DNA of 48,403 nucleotides from Candidatus Contendibacter sp. (GCA_029624675.1 JARSSP010000026.1:1-48403), one strand, 5' to 3'. Numbered from the stretch's first letter, positions 8,790-17,582 are shown. Notes: generated from the sequence alone by a model not told the origin. Numbers and translations are program-made.

Positions 8790-11198
8790 ATGAACTACAC
8801 ACTACAACCTGGTAACCGTATTAACGATTATGAAATTCAGGATATCCTTGGAGCCGGTGGTTTCGGCGTGACTTACCAAGCGATGGATTTAAATCTTAGA
8901 CATGAAGTGGCCATCAAGGAATATTTCCCTACTATTGCAATCAGGTCGAAAGGAAGCCGTACAGTCCGTACCACCGAAATTAACCAACAGGAATATGCCA
9001 TTGGCTTGGATCGCTTCTACAAGGAAGCGCAACTGCTCGCGCAGTTCAGCCATATCAATATTGTGCGGATATTGAATGCTTTTGAAGGCAATGGTACTGC
9101 CTACATGGTCATGGAATATGAGCACGGACAAGACTTAAGCAAGTTTATCGAAAAAATTGGCCGCCCTCTCTGCTATGGTGAAATTATCGGCTTTTTCGTA
9201 CCCATCCTGGATGGCTTGCGCGCCATGCACAAAAAAAACGTGCTGCATCTCGACCTGAAGCCGAACAATATCTTGATCCGCACCAATTCGACGCCCTGTT
9301 TGATTGATTTTGGCGGCGCTCGCTACCAGGCCGCGCAGGCAAGCCGACTGGTGACGGCCAAGGTCAGTTTCATGGTGGCGACCGACGGTTACTCCCCGCC
9401 GGAACAGTATTCCAACGACAAGGAATCCAAGGGGGCCTGGTCAGATATTTACGCCTTGGGAGCAACGCTCTATGCCTGCATGGACAGTGGGAAAATCCCG
9501 CCCAGCAGCACGATGCGTTCTGGCAAAATCATGAATACTGATCGCGACCCGCTACAGCCCGCGACAGAGCGTTTCAAAGGAAAATACCCCCAAGCTCTGC
9601 TGGAACTGGTCGATCGTTGCCTTTCCCTCCAACGTTCCCGTCGTCCGCAAAATGCCCAAGACATGCAGGATATTTTGATTCAGATTGCCAACCAGGAAAC
9701 GATCCAGTCGAAGGGACATGAAGAGCAATCGGTTGACTCTGGCTCACGATCCACTGGTTCAACATCGAAACCTCAAAATCCTCGTCCGAAGTTCTGGCTA
9801 CGTGCGGCGGCGTTTCTGCTGCTGTTGCTCGCCCTGGTCGCCTTGCTGGTTGTGGCAAAGGCGGCGCACGCCGTGGAGAAACCAGCGATTTTCCTGCAAC
9901 CTACTGGACTGGAAGGCAATAGCCTGACCCTGCAATGGTGGGTGGAAGGGCTGCGCGGGCAAACCGTGACCCGTGCCGAACTACTGGTGGATGGGGCAAC
10001 AGTCAACGCCCGGTCGCAACTTGAACCCGCCCGTGGCCAGGCAGTCTGTTACCTGCTGATGGTGGACACCAGCAAATCCATGGTGACCAAAAGCGCGAAA
10101 GGTCCTACAAGTACGAATAGTGAAATCATCGGCTTGTTGAAAGCGATTGTGGAAGGCAAACCTGCTCATCATGCGCTTGGCCTGATGAGTTTCTCCAAAC
10201 AAGCCACCATTCTGGTGAAACCGACCCAGGATAAGACGGCGCTGTTGCAGGCACTGACGGACATTAAGTTCGATCAGTCGCGCACCGAACTGTTCCGCTT
10301 TGTCGAGAATGGAGTCCGTTCACTGGAACAATGCCCACCAGCCTACCGAAAAGTTGTTTTGCTAGTTTCCGATGGTCTGGCGGAAGACCAGTCCTTCAAT
10401 AAGGAAGAAGCGTCTCAGTTTGCCCGGCAACGACAAGTCAGCCTCTACAGTTTCTTGGTCAAGGATACCGACTCCCTGCAAAACCTGGTCTATCTGGCGG
10501 AAAAAACCGGGGGGTGGGGTTCTGAACCTGCCGATCATGGTCCGTCAAACCGCGCCAAAATTGTTGCCAGTTTGTACCAGGACAGCAACAGCGGTGGAAA
10601 TTTACAGGCGGTATTGCCGCAAGGGCGGCCCACTCAAGGCGTGCAACTGCGGATCACGTTATCCAATGGCGGGCATCTGACGGCGGACGTACCGTTGAGG
10701 TTTGCCTCTCTCAATCCGGCGCCGTCGAATTCCGTACCCTCACCTGTCCTGCCGGAGTGGAAAAAGAAACTGTTGGCATGGGTCCCTGGACTGACCCCCA
10801 ACCAGCTTGACTATATCTCGTGGGGATTGGGGGGGCTGCTGCTGCTGTTACTGGGCGGGCTAGCTTATCGCGTTTTACGCCGACGCCTGGCCCCGCCGAA
10901 AGTATCCCGCGACCCCATTGGTTTTCTGGTCGGTCACGAGCAGTCTTACCCGATTTTCGCCGGGGTGAACAGCATCGGCTTTTTACCCACCAACGACATC
11001 GTCATCGATGATGATACCGTAGGCCGAACTCACGCGACGCTGCACTACCAGGGGGATGGGGATGTAGTGCTGACCGACCTGAACTCCCTGAACGGCTGCT
11101 GGGTAAATGGCAACCGTATTCAGCGCCCGACCTGTATTCAGGATGGGGATCTCATTGCCTTGGGCGAGTGGCGGGCGTCGTTTCAAAGGGTGCGATGA
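8790..11198 (+). CDS. Ser/Thr kinase - von Willebrand A - FHA multidomain transmembrane protein
   Basis: About 802 residues from ATG 8790; an ATG at 8769 would add seven residues, but 8790 starts at the usual point before the kinase fold. Kinase domain about 14-300: GAGGFG at 21, Lys43, HLDLKPNN with Asp155, DFG at 173. Membrane segment about 337-357, then a region with a vWA domain (about 418-590) whose MIDAS motif is DTSKS at 426 and which has a later VSDG; this part should be periplasmic. A second membrane segment (about 673-696) returns the chain to the cytoplasm, ending in an FHA domain (about 715-800; GRTHA, NSLNG). One chain therefore joins phospho-writing, a metal-dependent adhesion-type sensor outside the membrane, and phospho-reading. 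Such a combination is rare to my knowledge. Confidence 0.93.
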   Translation: MNYTLQPGNRINDYEIQDILGAGGFGVTYQAMDLNLRHEVAIKEYFPTIAIRSKGSRTVRTTEINQQEYAIGLDRFYKEAQLLAQFSHINIVRILNAFEGNGTAYMVMEYEHGQDLSKFIEKIGRPLCYGEIIGFFVPILDGLRAMHKKNVLHLDLKPNNILIRTNSTPCLIDFGGARYQAAQASRLVTAKVSFMVATDGYSPPEQYSNDKESKGAWSDIYALGATLYACMDSGKIPPSSTMRSGKIMNTDRDPLQPATERFKGKYPQALLELVDRCLSLQRSRRPQNAQDMQDILIQIANQETIQSKGHEEQSVDSGSRSTGSTSKPQNPRPKFWLRAAAFLLLLLALVALLVVAKAAHAVEKPAIFLQPTGLEGNSLTLQWWVEGLRGQTVTRAELLVDGATVNARSQLEPARGQAVCYLLMVDTSKSMVTKSAKGPTSTNSEIIGLLKAIVEGKPAHHALGLMSFSKQATILVKPTQDKTALLQALTDIKFDQSRTELFRFVENGVRSLEQCPPAYRKVVLLVSDGLAEDQSFNKEEASQFARQRQVSLYSFLVKDTDSLQNLVYLAEKTGGWGSEPADHGPSNRAKIVASLYQDSNSGGNLQAVLPQGRPTQGVQLRITLSNGGHLTADVPLRFASLNPAPSNSVPSPVLPEWKKKLLAWVPGLTPNQLDYISWGLGGLLLLLLGGLAYRVLRRRLAPPKVSRDPIGFLVGHEQSYPIFAGVNSIGFLPTNDIVIDDDTVGRTHATLHYQGDGDVVLTDLNSLNGCWVNGNRIQRPTCIQDGDLIALGEWRASFQRVR

Positions 11199-11312
11199 AT
11201 GCATTTTCATATCGGGTCGATCCCGATGAGCGCGCATGACGGCGAATCAAGTGAGTGAGTGATCAACCTCACTCGTCGGTAATCCATCGAGGCTCGGACC
11301 AGCGCGGGCATT

Positions 11313-12242
11313 CTACTTCGCCTCGAATTCTACCCGACGGTTGGCCGCGTGCTGGGTTTCATCGGCGGCGTTGGGGATGCGTGGTTCCCTTTTTCCACGA
11401 CCTTCCGGGTGCAGGCGCTGCCCCAGTCTCGGTTGCAACCGGTTCAATTCCGCCACGGCAGCCTGGGCTCGACGCTTCGACAGATCTTGATTATATTCAG
11501 GCGTCCCACGCTCGTCGGTATGGCCGATCACCTGAAATGAAAACGTTCGAGCGGCTTCATCGTTCATGGCCTGGGCGACTTCCCGCAACTGCGCTTGACC
11601 CTGCGGGGTCAGGGTGGCTTTGTCGTAGTCGAACTCCACTCGCAGGGCAATGCGCGGCACGGCGCCCGTCGACCGCATGGAACGGAAAACGCCGGCGATC
11701 TCGCTCGCCTTGAGTCCGCCCCGGTCCGCCAGCGCGGTTTCAAAGGCGGCGTAAGCGGTATTGAACCAGGGCGGCGCGATTGGTGCTGGCCCCTTGGGCG
11801 GTCGCAACAGCGCCCGCGCGTTTACATCGTAAGTGGTCTTGGCCTCCGCCCAGCGCCCCTGGCCACGCTGGGCTTCGGCAACCAGCACCCAGCTCGCCAG
11901 CCGCTTCTCCCAGTCGTTGGGATCGGCGGTGGCGATAGCCTCTCCCGCAGCCGATTCGGCATCGGCGTAACGCTTCAGTTGGAGCAAGGTATCGGCCAGA
12001 GTGTAGCGGCTTTGAAAGACGCCCGGACACAGCGCAATGGATTCCTGCAACCGCTGTGCCGCCTCGGCGGTTCCCGGTTGTTGTTGCGCCTGCTGGTAGA
12101 GTTGTTCGGCGCGTGGCTGATCGCCGGGGTTTCCGCACAGCGTCCGCGCGTGGGCGGCGGCGCTGCCCAGCAGGCCGACCAGCAGCAGCGCGCCGATCCG
12201 CGCCCATCGTCCGACGGTGGATGAACGGCGTTTCGGTGTCAT
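11313..12242 (-). CDS. Exported TPR-like protein with OmpA C-terminal peptidoglycan-binding domain
   Basis: 309 residues. Signal peptide about 1-32; helical TPR-like region about 40-160; OmpA-C domain about 195-309 with IGHTDERG and LSKRRAQ, whose Asp and Arg contact peptidoglycan diaminopimelate in this family. It probably anchors a complex to the wall. Its ATG overlaps the TGA of the upstream caspase gene by 4 bp, so the two products are made together and probably act together. A similar pair in the opposite gene order lies at 16662-19147. Convergent with the kinase-vWA-FHA gene across 114 bp in which I see no clear terminator. Confidence 0.9.
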   Translation of the reverse strand: MTPKRRSSTVGRWARIGALLLVGLLGSAAAHARTLCGNPGDQPRAEQLYQQAQQQPGTAEAAQRLQESIALCPGVFQSRYTLADTLLQLKRYADAESAAGEAIATADPNDWEKRLASWVLVAEAQRGQGRWAEAKTTYDVNARALLRPPKGPAPIAPPWFNTAYAAFETALADRGGLKASEIAGVFRSMRSTGAVPRIALRVEFDYDKATLTPQGQAQLREVAQAMNDEAARTFSFQVIGHTDERGTPEYNQDLSKRRAQAAVAELNRLQPRLGQRLHPEGRGKREPRIPNAADETQHAANRRVEFEAK

Positions 12243-13858
12243 TTACAGGTCTCCCGTGGCCAGCTTTGCAGTTCGCCGGGTTGGGGCTGGTAAATCTCCA
12301 GAACCAGCCGATGCGCGCCCAGCACCCGAACCTTGGCCAGCGCGTCCAGCAGCAGATCGAAACGGGCACCGTCGGTCGGTTTGGTTTCGTAGGTGCTGGC
12401 GATGACCTCTGGTGGCAGTGGTTGATCGAGCAGCAAGGTGTAGACGGTGTCCACGCCCGCCGGCGGCATGGTCCGGGTGGCCCACAGCGTTTGCGCCTGT
12501 CCGGCCGGCGCGGGTTGTTGCCATTGTCCCTCCCGCCGACGGGCGTCCGCGTCGGCCAGTGGATACAACCATTGGACGGCGCCATCGCTGAAGCGGTCGA
12601 TGACCAGCGGATAGCCTTTCTGATCGGCCTTATAGGCTAGAACGACCTTGATGCAGTGTTCCGAATCGCCGATGGGTAGCCGGCTAGTCGCGTAGGGGTG
12701 GTTGAGTTCCAACCCGACCGTGGCCCGGCCGGCCTGCTGGGCGGTGCTGGCGATCCGGTCCAATAACTGCTGGCGGCGTTGGGGTTCCGGGAGGGTGGGT
12801 GATACCGGCGGCGGCGCGGGAGGATCGGGCTTCACCGCTGGGGCCGGGGCCGGCGCGGGGGTTTGAAGCCGTTGGTCGACCACGAACAGCGGCTGGCTAC
12901 GCGCCCGTTTGCGATCCTCCGCGCTCAGCGGTTGCAGCTTGGGCTGATGGCCATACGCACGGCCGCTCATGAAACTGGTGACGCTGGTGGTGAATTCCTC
13001 AACCGACACGGTGCTATCGCCGTTTTTATCGAGCGGTCCATATCCCGGCAGGCGGCGGTCGTTCAACGCCCGCAACAGGGCGTCGGTGAAGGCGCCATGA
13101 TGGCGGCCATCCCGAGTGGGGAATTGCTGGATACTACCTTGGTCGATGTCCACCGCGGTCTGATTGGCGGCGCTGGCGGCGAACGTCACGGCATTCTGAT
13201 AGGGATAGGGTTGATATCCCACCGAGCTGGAACCGAAGCTGCCGGGATCGAAGCCGGGCACGGCGCGGGGAGTGAATCCGTTTAGAGAGCGGGTGCTGTT
13301 TTCCGAAAAACAGGCATCGATCCAGGCGGTCAGGTGGACGCCCTTGTCGTCGAGTTGCTTGAACCGGGGGCGCAAGTCCTCGCGGCCAATGAGGAGCGAT
13401 TTGCGCTTCGCCGCCGCATCGCCATCTCGCTTGGCGTCATAGGGGACCAGCGCGCCAGTGGTGTGCGGTAGCGCCAGGTTCGCGCCAAATTTGGGATCGA
13501 TCGGACTGGTGCCGTGGCCGCTGAAATAGAACAACACATGGCTACCCGGTTCGGCATTCTTGACCAGGGCGTCCAACGCCTTGAGGATCGAGGCGCGGGT
13601 GGCCTGGGCGTCCTGGAGCACGGTGATTCGGTCAAATCCCCATGGTTTCAGCGCCTGCTGCATGGCTTGCACATCGTTGGGCGGTCCCTTCAATTCCAGC
13701 TTGGGGGTCTGCGTATCGGCATATGTACCGACCCCGACCAACAAGGCGTAACGCTGACTGGCCGCATCCGCCGTCGCTGTCAAGCCGCTGGCGGCCAGCG
13801 CCAGCGCAATGGCTCGATACCGGGTTTTGGGGTTGATCGGCTTCAAGGGCGTGACCAT
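12239..13858 (-). CDS. Exported caspase-like protease with EF-hand-like loop and DUF4384-like C-terminus
   Basis: 539 residues. Signal peptide about 14-33. Caspase fold about 35-320, with His115 in YFSGHGTS and Cys183 in IDACFSEN. Residues 277-288 form an EF-hand-type calcium loop (DKNGDSTVSVEE) at the end of the protease domain. After a Pro/Ala linker (about 335-370), the C-terminus (about 380-535) has the look of a divergent DUF4384 domain. The ECF-type promoter-like motif at 13913-13939 lies 54 bp upstream. The gene is translationally coupled to the OmpA-type gene downstream. Confidence 0.9.
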   Translation of the reverse strand: MVTPLKPINPKTRYRAIALALAASGLTATADAASQRYALLVGVGTYADTQTPKLELKGPPNDVQAMQQALKPWGFDRITVLQDAQATRASILKALDALVKNAEPGSHVLFYFSGHGTSPIDPKFGANLALPHTTGALVPYDAKRDGDAAAKRKSLLIGREDLRPRFKQLDDKGVHLTAWIDACFSENSTRSLNGFTPRAVPGFDPGSFGSSSVGYQPYPYQNAVTFAASAANQTAVDIDQGSIQQFPTRDGRHHGAFTDALLRALNDRRLPGYGPLDKNGDSTVSVEEFTTSVTSFMSGRAYGHQPKLQPLSAEDRKRARSQPLFVVDQRLQTPAPAPAPAVKPDPPAPPPVSPTLPEPQRRQQLLDRIASTAQQAGRATVGLELNHPYATSRLPIGDSEHCIKVVLAYKADQKGYPLVIDRFSDGAVQWLYPLADADARRREGQWQQPAPAGQAQTLWATRTMPPAGVDTVYTLLLDQPLPPEVIASTYETKPTDGARFDLLLDALAKVRVLGAHRLVLEIYQPQPGELQSWPRETCK

Positions 13859-13912
13859 GTGGGATTTTCCTTATTTTTTGCTGGGACAGCGGGACACTGC
13901 CTTCATGAAGAG

Positions 13913-13939
13913 TTGACGGACACGCGCCGTTTTTCCGAC
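13913..13939 (-). promoter_or_regulatory. Candidate ECF-sigma promoter upstream of caspase gene
   Basis: Read on the minus strand: GTCGGAAA, then CGCGTGTCCGTCAA, 54 bp before the caspase ATG. The same 27-bp layout recurs at 47437-47463 ahead of another leftward caspase-DUF4384 gene, with only the central bases changed. GGAA plus CGTC spacing fits ECF-type -35 and -10 elements. Which sigma factor uses it is unknown; that at 26791-27408 is the local candidate. Confidence 0.5.
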
Positions 13940-13995
13940 AAGCCGGCGGTATGCGATAGGAAACCAGACCCTGATCTATCAGCGTCGCTTTTCAA

Positions 13996-14018
13996 TTCCC
14001 CCCTTTGAAAAAGGGGGG
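13996..14018. repeat. Dispersed palindrome CCCCCCTTTGAAAAAGGGGGG type
   Basis: A near-perfect inverted repeat with C6 and G6 arms around TTTGAAAAA. Related copies occur at 45635-45653 and, decayed, at 33840-33866, all in spacers next to caspase or toxin-antitoxin genes. Probably a small non-autonomous repeat; it could also help terminate transcription. Confidence 0.6.
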
Positions 14019-14063
14019 TGAGGGGGGATTTTGATCCCGTGACCCCCGCGAAATCCGCCCCAG

Positions 14064-14134
14064 CCTGTGGATAACTTGGGCAAAAAAATCGCCCGCGCTG
14101 CGCGCGGGGATAAATGGAAAAAGAAAAAAATCAA
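14064..14134 (-). terminator. 3' cassette A: pyrimidine tract, GC hairpin with T-run, TTATCCACA
   Basis: In the coding sense of the caspase-FGE gene, the stop is followed by a T/C-rich tract, a hairpin CCCGCGC-GCA-GCGCGGG (14108-14092), CGATTTTTTT and then TTATCCACA (14074-14066). The hairpin plus T-run is a standard intrinsic terminator. The whole arrangement is repeated almost base for base at 31366-31436 and 43713-43786, behind the other two caspase-FGE genes, so it is more conserved than a terminator needs to be. The TTATCCACA matches a perfect DnaA box. Confidence 0.8.
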
Positions 14135-14138
14135 ATAG

Positions 14139-14240
14139 TTATAATGTCCTGGCGAGACGGAACCCGGCGTCGTTGTTCCAACCGCGCGGGTTGGTCCAGT
14201 CGCGAGCGGCCGACCGCAACACCAGCGGTCCGTCGGCCCA
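14139..14240 (-). other. Candidate variable region A (C-terminus of caspase-FGE)
   Basis: 102 bp from the Trp codon of GGSW to the stop. It has exactly the same length as region C (43791-43892) and aligns without gaps, yet most of the residues between Trp and GF differ, while RSA-x-R, one Pro and GFRLAR are constant. Many variable codons end in C (GCC, GAC, GAC, ACC, AAC, CGC, AAC, AAC, GAC, GCC), as expected if they derive from AAC template codons, but high GC also favours C at third positions. Third-position differences from C show these are not recent copies of one template. Confidence 0.5.
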
Positions 14241-15752
14241 CGAGCCGCCCCGCAGCACCCGGGGACCGGATGTATCTTCTATAGAACACTCCTGCTCCGC
14301 GCCGCCGTACTTCTGGTCATACCCCGAGCAGGTCCATTCCCAAACGTTGCCCATCGTGTCATAGAGCCCCCATGGGTTGGGCTTGAAGGAACCCACCGGC
14401 TGGGTCTTTTGGCGGTAGACGCCCGTTTTCGCCCCACAATCCGGCGAACCATAGTAGCCATAGTTCCCATTGTAATTGGCTTGGTCGGTGGTCACGCAGC
14501 GGCCCGTCCAAAACGGCGTGGTCGTTCCCGCCCGCGCCGCGTATTCCCACTCGGCTTCCGTCGGCAGCCGATATTGCTTGCCGGTCTGCTGCGACAGCCA
14601 CTCGGCGTAGGCCACCACGCCCCGCCAATCCACGTTGATCACCGGCCGCTGGCCCCGGCCCCAGCCCGCGTCACCGGGTTTCTCCCGCCCCGTCGTGGCG
14701 CAGAATCGGTCGTATTCCTCAAACGTCACTTCGTATTGACCCATGGCAAACCGGGCCACCCGCACCGAATGCTGATCCTCGTTGCCTCTGTGGCCCGGCT
14801 CGTCCGCAGGCGAACCCATCTGGAACTCCCCTGCTGGAATTACCACCAGCGCCGGTCCCCGCGTCCCGTCACTCAACGTGTCCCGGAACACTTGGCCCGG
14901 TTGTGGGCGACTGCCTTCCGCCGGCGCTTCCTGCGGCACCGATGGACGGAAGGGTGACGGCACGCTGGCGCTGGCCACCGGCGGTGGAGTCGGCTGGGTC
15001 GGCGCTGGCGCCACAAAGAAGAAATCTCCCATCAACGAGGATGATTCCCACGGCACCTGTCGATTGCCGGTGACTTTGGCAACCTGAATTCGCACCTGCT
15101 TGAACAACTGCTCGATTCCCAACCCCGGCGTGCGCATCGCTTGCAGCAACCCGGCGGTGTAGGGGCTGTTGCGGCCCGTGCCGTCCGCCGCCACCATGCC
15201 TGGCGCGGTGGCGTAGGCGACGATGCTCCCGGTCGGCGCGTCCATCCGCGCCAATCCCTTGGTTTCGCTCCGATACCAACTCCGATAGGGGTTGTTGCGG
15301 CAGGCGTCCAACACCACGATGTTCAATCCGTTACCGGCCTGCTCCATGTTGCGCAGCACCCGCCCGGCGTTGACCGCTTCGTACTCTACATCGGCCTCGC
15401 TGGCGATGGCGGCGTTCACCGGGATCAGGAAGTTTTCGCCCTTCACCTGCGCACCGTGCCCGGAATAGTAAAACAGCCCGACCCCGCCCCGTTCCTTGAG
15501 TCGGCGGGCGAAATCGCTCACCACCACGTCGAACCCGCGCTTGTCCAGGTTTTCCCGCTGGACGACCTCGAAACCCATCGCCCGCAACGCCTCGGCCAAG
15601 TCCCGCGCGTCGTTGACCGGATTGTTCAACGGACTGTCGCGGTAGCCGGCGTTACCCACCACCAGCGCCGTGCGCGGCTCGCCCAGCGCCAGCACCGGCC
15701 ACAGCAGCAACACCCACAGCCAGCGTCGCCAAAAAAGCCTGTCGATCCTCAT
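14139..15752 (-). CDS. Exported caspase-like protease fused to a variable-ended FGE/C-type-lectin-fold domain (copy A)
   Basis: 537 residues from ATG 15752, preceded by GAGGGGGTG at good spacing; an in-frame extension to 15863 lacks this and would precede the signal peptide. Signal peptide about 1-24; caspase domain about 25-265 with His99 (YYSGHGAQ) and Cys151 (LDACRNN). A Pro-rich linker leads to an FGE-sulfatase-type domain (about 305-537) with TEAEWEYAARAG, GNVWEWTCS, RGGSW and the ending GFRLARTL. The last 33 residues before the stop match the layout of variable regions in retroelement-diversified FGE proteins: constant RGGSW, RSA-x-R and GFRLAR around highly variable codons. The linker RPQPGQ-x-FRDTLSDG is nearly shared with copy C at 43791. 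The FGE part probably binds ligand rather than making formylglycine. Confidence 0.92.
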   Translation of the reverse strand: MRIDRLFWRRWLWVLLLWPVLALGEPRTALVVGNAGYRDSPLNNPVNDARDLAEALRAMGFEVVQRENLDKRGFDVVVSDFARRLKERGGVGLFYYSGHGAQVKGENFLIPVNAAIASEADVEYEAVNAGRVLRNMEQAGNGLNIVVLDACRNNPYRSWYRSETKGLARMDAPTGSIVAYATAPGMVAADGTGRNSPYTAGLLQAMRTPGLGIEQLFKQVRIQVAKVTGNRQVPWESSSLMGDFFFVAPAPTQPTPPPVASASVPSPFRPSVPQEAPAEGSRPQPGQVFRDTLSDGTRGPALVVIPAGEFQMGSPADEPGHRGNEDQHSVRVARFAMGQYEVTFEEYDRFCATTGREKPGDAGWGRGQRPVINVDWRGVVAYAEWLSQQTGKQYRLPTEAEWEYAARAGTTTPFWTGRCVTTDQANYNGNYGYYGSPDCGAKTGVYRQKTQPVGSFKPNPWGLYDTMGNVWEWTCSGYDQKYGGAEQECSIEDTSGPRVLRGGSWADGPLVLRSAARDWTNPRGWNNDAGFRLARTL

Positions 15753-15864
15753 GAGTCCACCCCCTCGAATTGAACCCCCATCGCCCGCCATGATCGGCGC
15801 GATAAATTTTGGAGCTTTGTCGCACCGGTGCTCATTCTCTCCCAAGACGGAACTCGTTAGCATT

Positions 15865-15920
15865 TGTCAGGTTCTTCTCGGCCCGCAACCCCAAAAATAT
15901 TTTCGCGGCGAACCTGACAG
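15865..15920. promoter_or_regulatory. Inverted repeat and AT-rich element shared with 33879-33908
   Basis: Exact 10-bp arms TGTCAGGTTC (15865-15874) and GAACCTGACA (15911-15920) flank a spacer containing CCAAAAATATTTTTCG (from 15891). A near copy of the 30 bp from CCAAAAA to CCTGACA recurs at 33879-33908. Both lie 84-94 bp before a rightward start codon (16014, 33992). Possible operator plus promoter; function unknown. Confidence 0.4.
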
Positions 15921-16013
15921 CGCGCCGAAACCACCGTCTTTAGCGATCATGGAAACCGCGCTCCATCCTCGCCCCGCGCGATCCCATCACAACCCAAAGT
16001 GCTGGACCGACCG

Positions 16014-16646
16014 ATGACCGACCCACTTCCACCCGAACCCGACCGGGACGCCGACGACTGGCTCAATCTGCTGGCGGGTCGCGCCGCGCCGGACGCCGAC
16101 CCCCGCACCCGCCAGGAAGCGGAAATGCTGCGTCAAGTCACGCTGGAGCGGCGGGATCGACCGCTCGACGAGTTGTCCGACGCCGATCTGAGCCGAGGCC
16201 GAGAGCGATTGTTGTTCCAGCTCCGGCGCGAGGCGCCGCCCGCGCCGGCTCGACCCTGGTGGCGACAACCGGCCCTGCTGGCGGGACTCGCGGCGGGGCT
16301 GGCGGGTATCACCATCGCTCCGTTGCTGTGGTCACCGGACCGCCCCGCGCCGGAAACCGTGCCGGGGATGGAACCGCCGCCTCGCAGCAAACCATTCCGG
16401 CTACCCGTTGTCGTTCGCGCCGACCCGCCGGCCGCCGCCGCTCGCGCCTTGGCCGAAGCCCTGGCCGGCTTGGGGATTGCGGCCCAACCGGTTCAGCAGG
16501 CCGAAAGCTGGTTCATCGACGTTCAGTTGCCCGATCCACCCCCGGTGGGACTGGCGGCGTTGCTGGCCCGCCACGGATTGCGCCCGCCCCTGGACCGGCG
16601 ACTGCTGGTGGAATTTGTCCCGAAACCCGCTGAATCACCCCGATAA
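16014..16646 (+). CDS. Single-pass membrane protein of unknown function, anti-sigma-like layout
   Basis: About 210 residues from ATG 16014 (a GTG at 15999 is also possible). An acidic cytoplasmic N-terminus (about 1-85) with repeated Asp/Arg/Glu and a DELSDADL stretch precedes one membrane segment (about 92-110) and a C-terminal region of about 95 residues after a proline linker. This layout resembles an anti-sigma or regulatory membrane protein, but I see no zinc-binding HxxxCxxC motif and do not recognise the family. It starts a three-gene rightward run with the OmpA-type gene (16 bp downstream) and a caspase gene, so it probably belongs to the same unit. Confidence 0.7.
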   Translation: MTDPLPPEPDRDADDWLNLLAGRAAPDADPRTRQEAEMLRQVTLERRDRPLDELSDADLSRGRERLLFQLRREAPPAPARPWWRQPALLAGLAAGLAGITIAPLLWSPDRPAPETVPGMEPPPRSKPFRLPVVVRADPPAAAARALAEALAGLGIAAQPVQQAESWFIDVQLPDPPPVGLAALLARHGLRPPLDRRLLVEFVPKPAESPR

Positions 16647-16661
16647 GAACGGAGAAGTCCG

Positions 16662-17582
16662 ATGCTGATCCGAATATTGCCACTGCTAGGCATGCTGGGC
16701 CTGGCTCTCGCCGATCCGGCCTGGTCCGACTGCCAAGCGATCCATCAGCGGGTGAAAGATGCCGACCTCGCCACCCTGGAAACCCTTTATCGGCAAGCCC
16801 GCGAAACCCCGGATTGTAACGATGCGTTCCGGGCGAAGCTGGGCCAGCGGGTCAGCAACGAACTCTTGCGCCAGACCCAGGCCCAGCTCCGGCAAGACCC
16901 CAAGGCCGATGTCGCCGAAGCGCTCAACCGCGCCCTGAGCTACGCTCGTCCGTGGCAAGGTCTGGCCATGCGCGGCGACCTGCGCTACGACCGCCACGAC
17001 TATTACCGAGCGACGCAGGACTATCAGGAAGCGCTGGAAATCATCGCGGATCGGAACCTGACCCCTGATCCGCCCGACCCGGCTCAGATCGGCGCTATCT
17101 ACAAAAAGGCCGAGCGCGGCCGCCTGCTGGCCGACCGTTACCCCCCGACCCCGACCAGTCGCTCCACCGGCGAGCCGGCGGGACTGGCCGCCACGAGTAT
17201 TCGCGGCTTTGTGCCGGAGCGGGTGGCCTTGCCGATCACCTTCGAATACGACTCCACCGTGTTCGACGCCAAGGGCCAGGCCGCCGCCGCCGATCTGCTG
17301 GATTTCCTCACCCGTCAGGGCCAGGGGGAAATCACCCTGATCGGCCACACCGATCCTCGGGGCGACGACGCCTACAACCTCGCGCTGTCGCAGCGCCGAG
17401 CCGAGGCGGTCAAGCGGTTTCTGCAAGCCAAAAACTATGCGGGCACCATCCATACCGAAGGGCGCGGCGAATCGGAGCCCATGGCGCTGGACGATCCCCA
17501 GGCGTATTCGGAGGAAGAGCGCTATCGCCTGGATCGGCGGGTGGAACTGCGTCGGAATGACCCATCGGAAACCAAGCCATGA
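16662..17582 (+). CDS. Exported helical protein with OmpA C-terminal peptidoglycan-binding domain
   Basis: 306 residues. Signal peptide about 1-22; a helical, TPR-like region about 25-155; OmpA-C domain about 180-300 with IGHTDPRG and LSQRRAEAV carrying the peptidoglycan-contacting Asp and Arg. Start preceded by AACGGAGAAG. Its TGA overlaps the ATG of the next caspase gene by 4 bp. It mirrors the pair at 11313-13858, where the same two families are coupled in the opposite order. Likely role: tether for the exported caspase at the cell wall (inference from coupling). Confidence 0.9.
   Translation: MLIRILPLLGMLGLALADPAWSDCQAIHQRVKDADLATLETLYRQARETPDCNDAFRAKLGQRVSNELLRQTQAQLRQDPKADVAEALNRALSYARPWQGLAMRGDLRYDRHDYYRATQDYQEALEIIADRNLTPDPPDPAQIGAIYKKAERGRLLADRYPPTPTSRSTGEPAGLAATSIRGFVPERVALPITFEYDSTVFDAKGQAAAADLLDFLTRQGQGEITLIGHTDPRGDDAYNLALSQRRAEAVKRFLQAKNYAGTIHTEGRGESEPMALDDPQAYSEEERYRLDRRVELRRNDPSETKP

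Noticed and set aside
14066..14074. TTATCCACA as part of a replication origin
   Set aside because: Only single boxes occur at each of three sites, always behind caspase-FGE genes; there is no cluster of boxes, no AT-rich unwinding region and no dnaA or dnaN gene.
14139..15752. FGE domains as true formylglycine-generating enzymes
   Set aside because: No sulfatase gene is nearby, the domains are exported and fused to caspases, and their ends are variable; ligand binding through the same fold is more likely.
16014..16646. Confident anti-sigma factor call
   Set aside because: Topology fits, but no zinc-binding motif is present and the sigma factor gene is 10 kb away.
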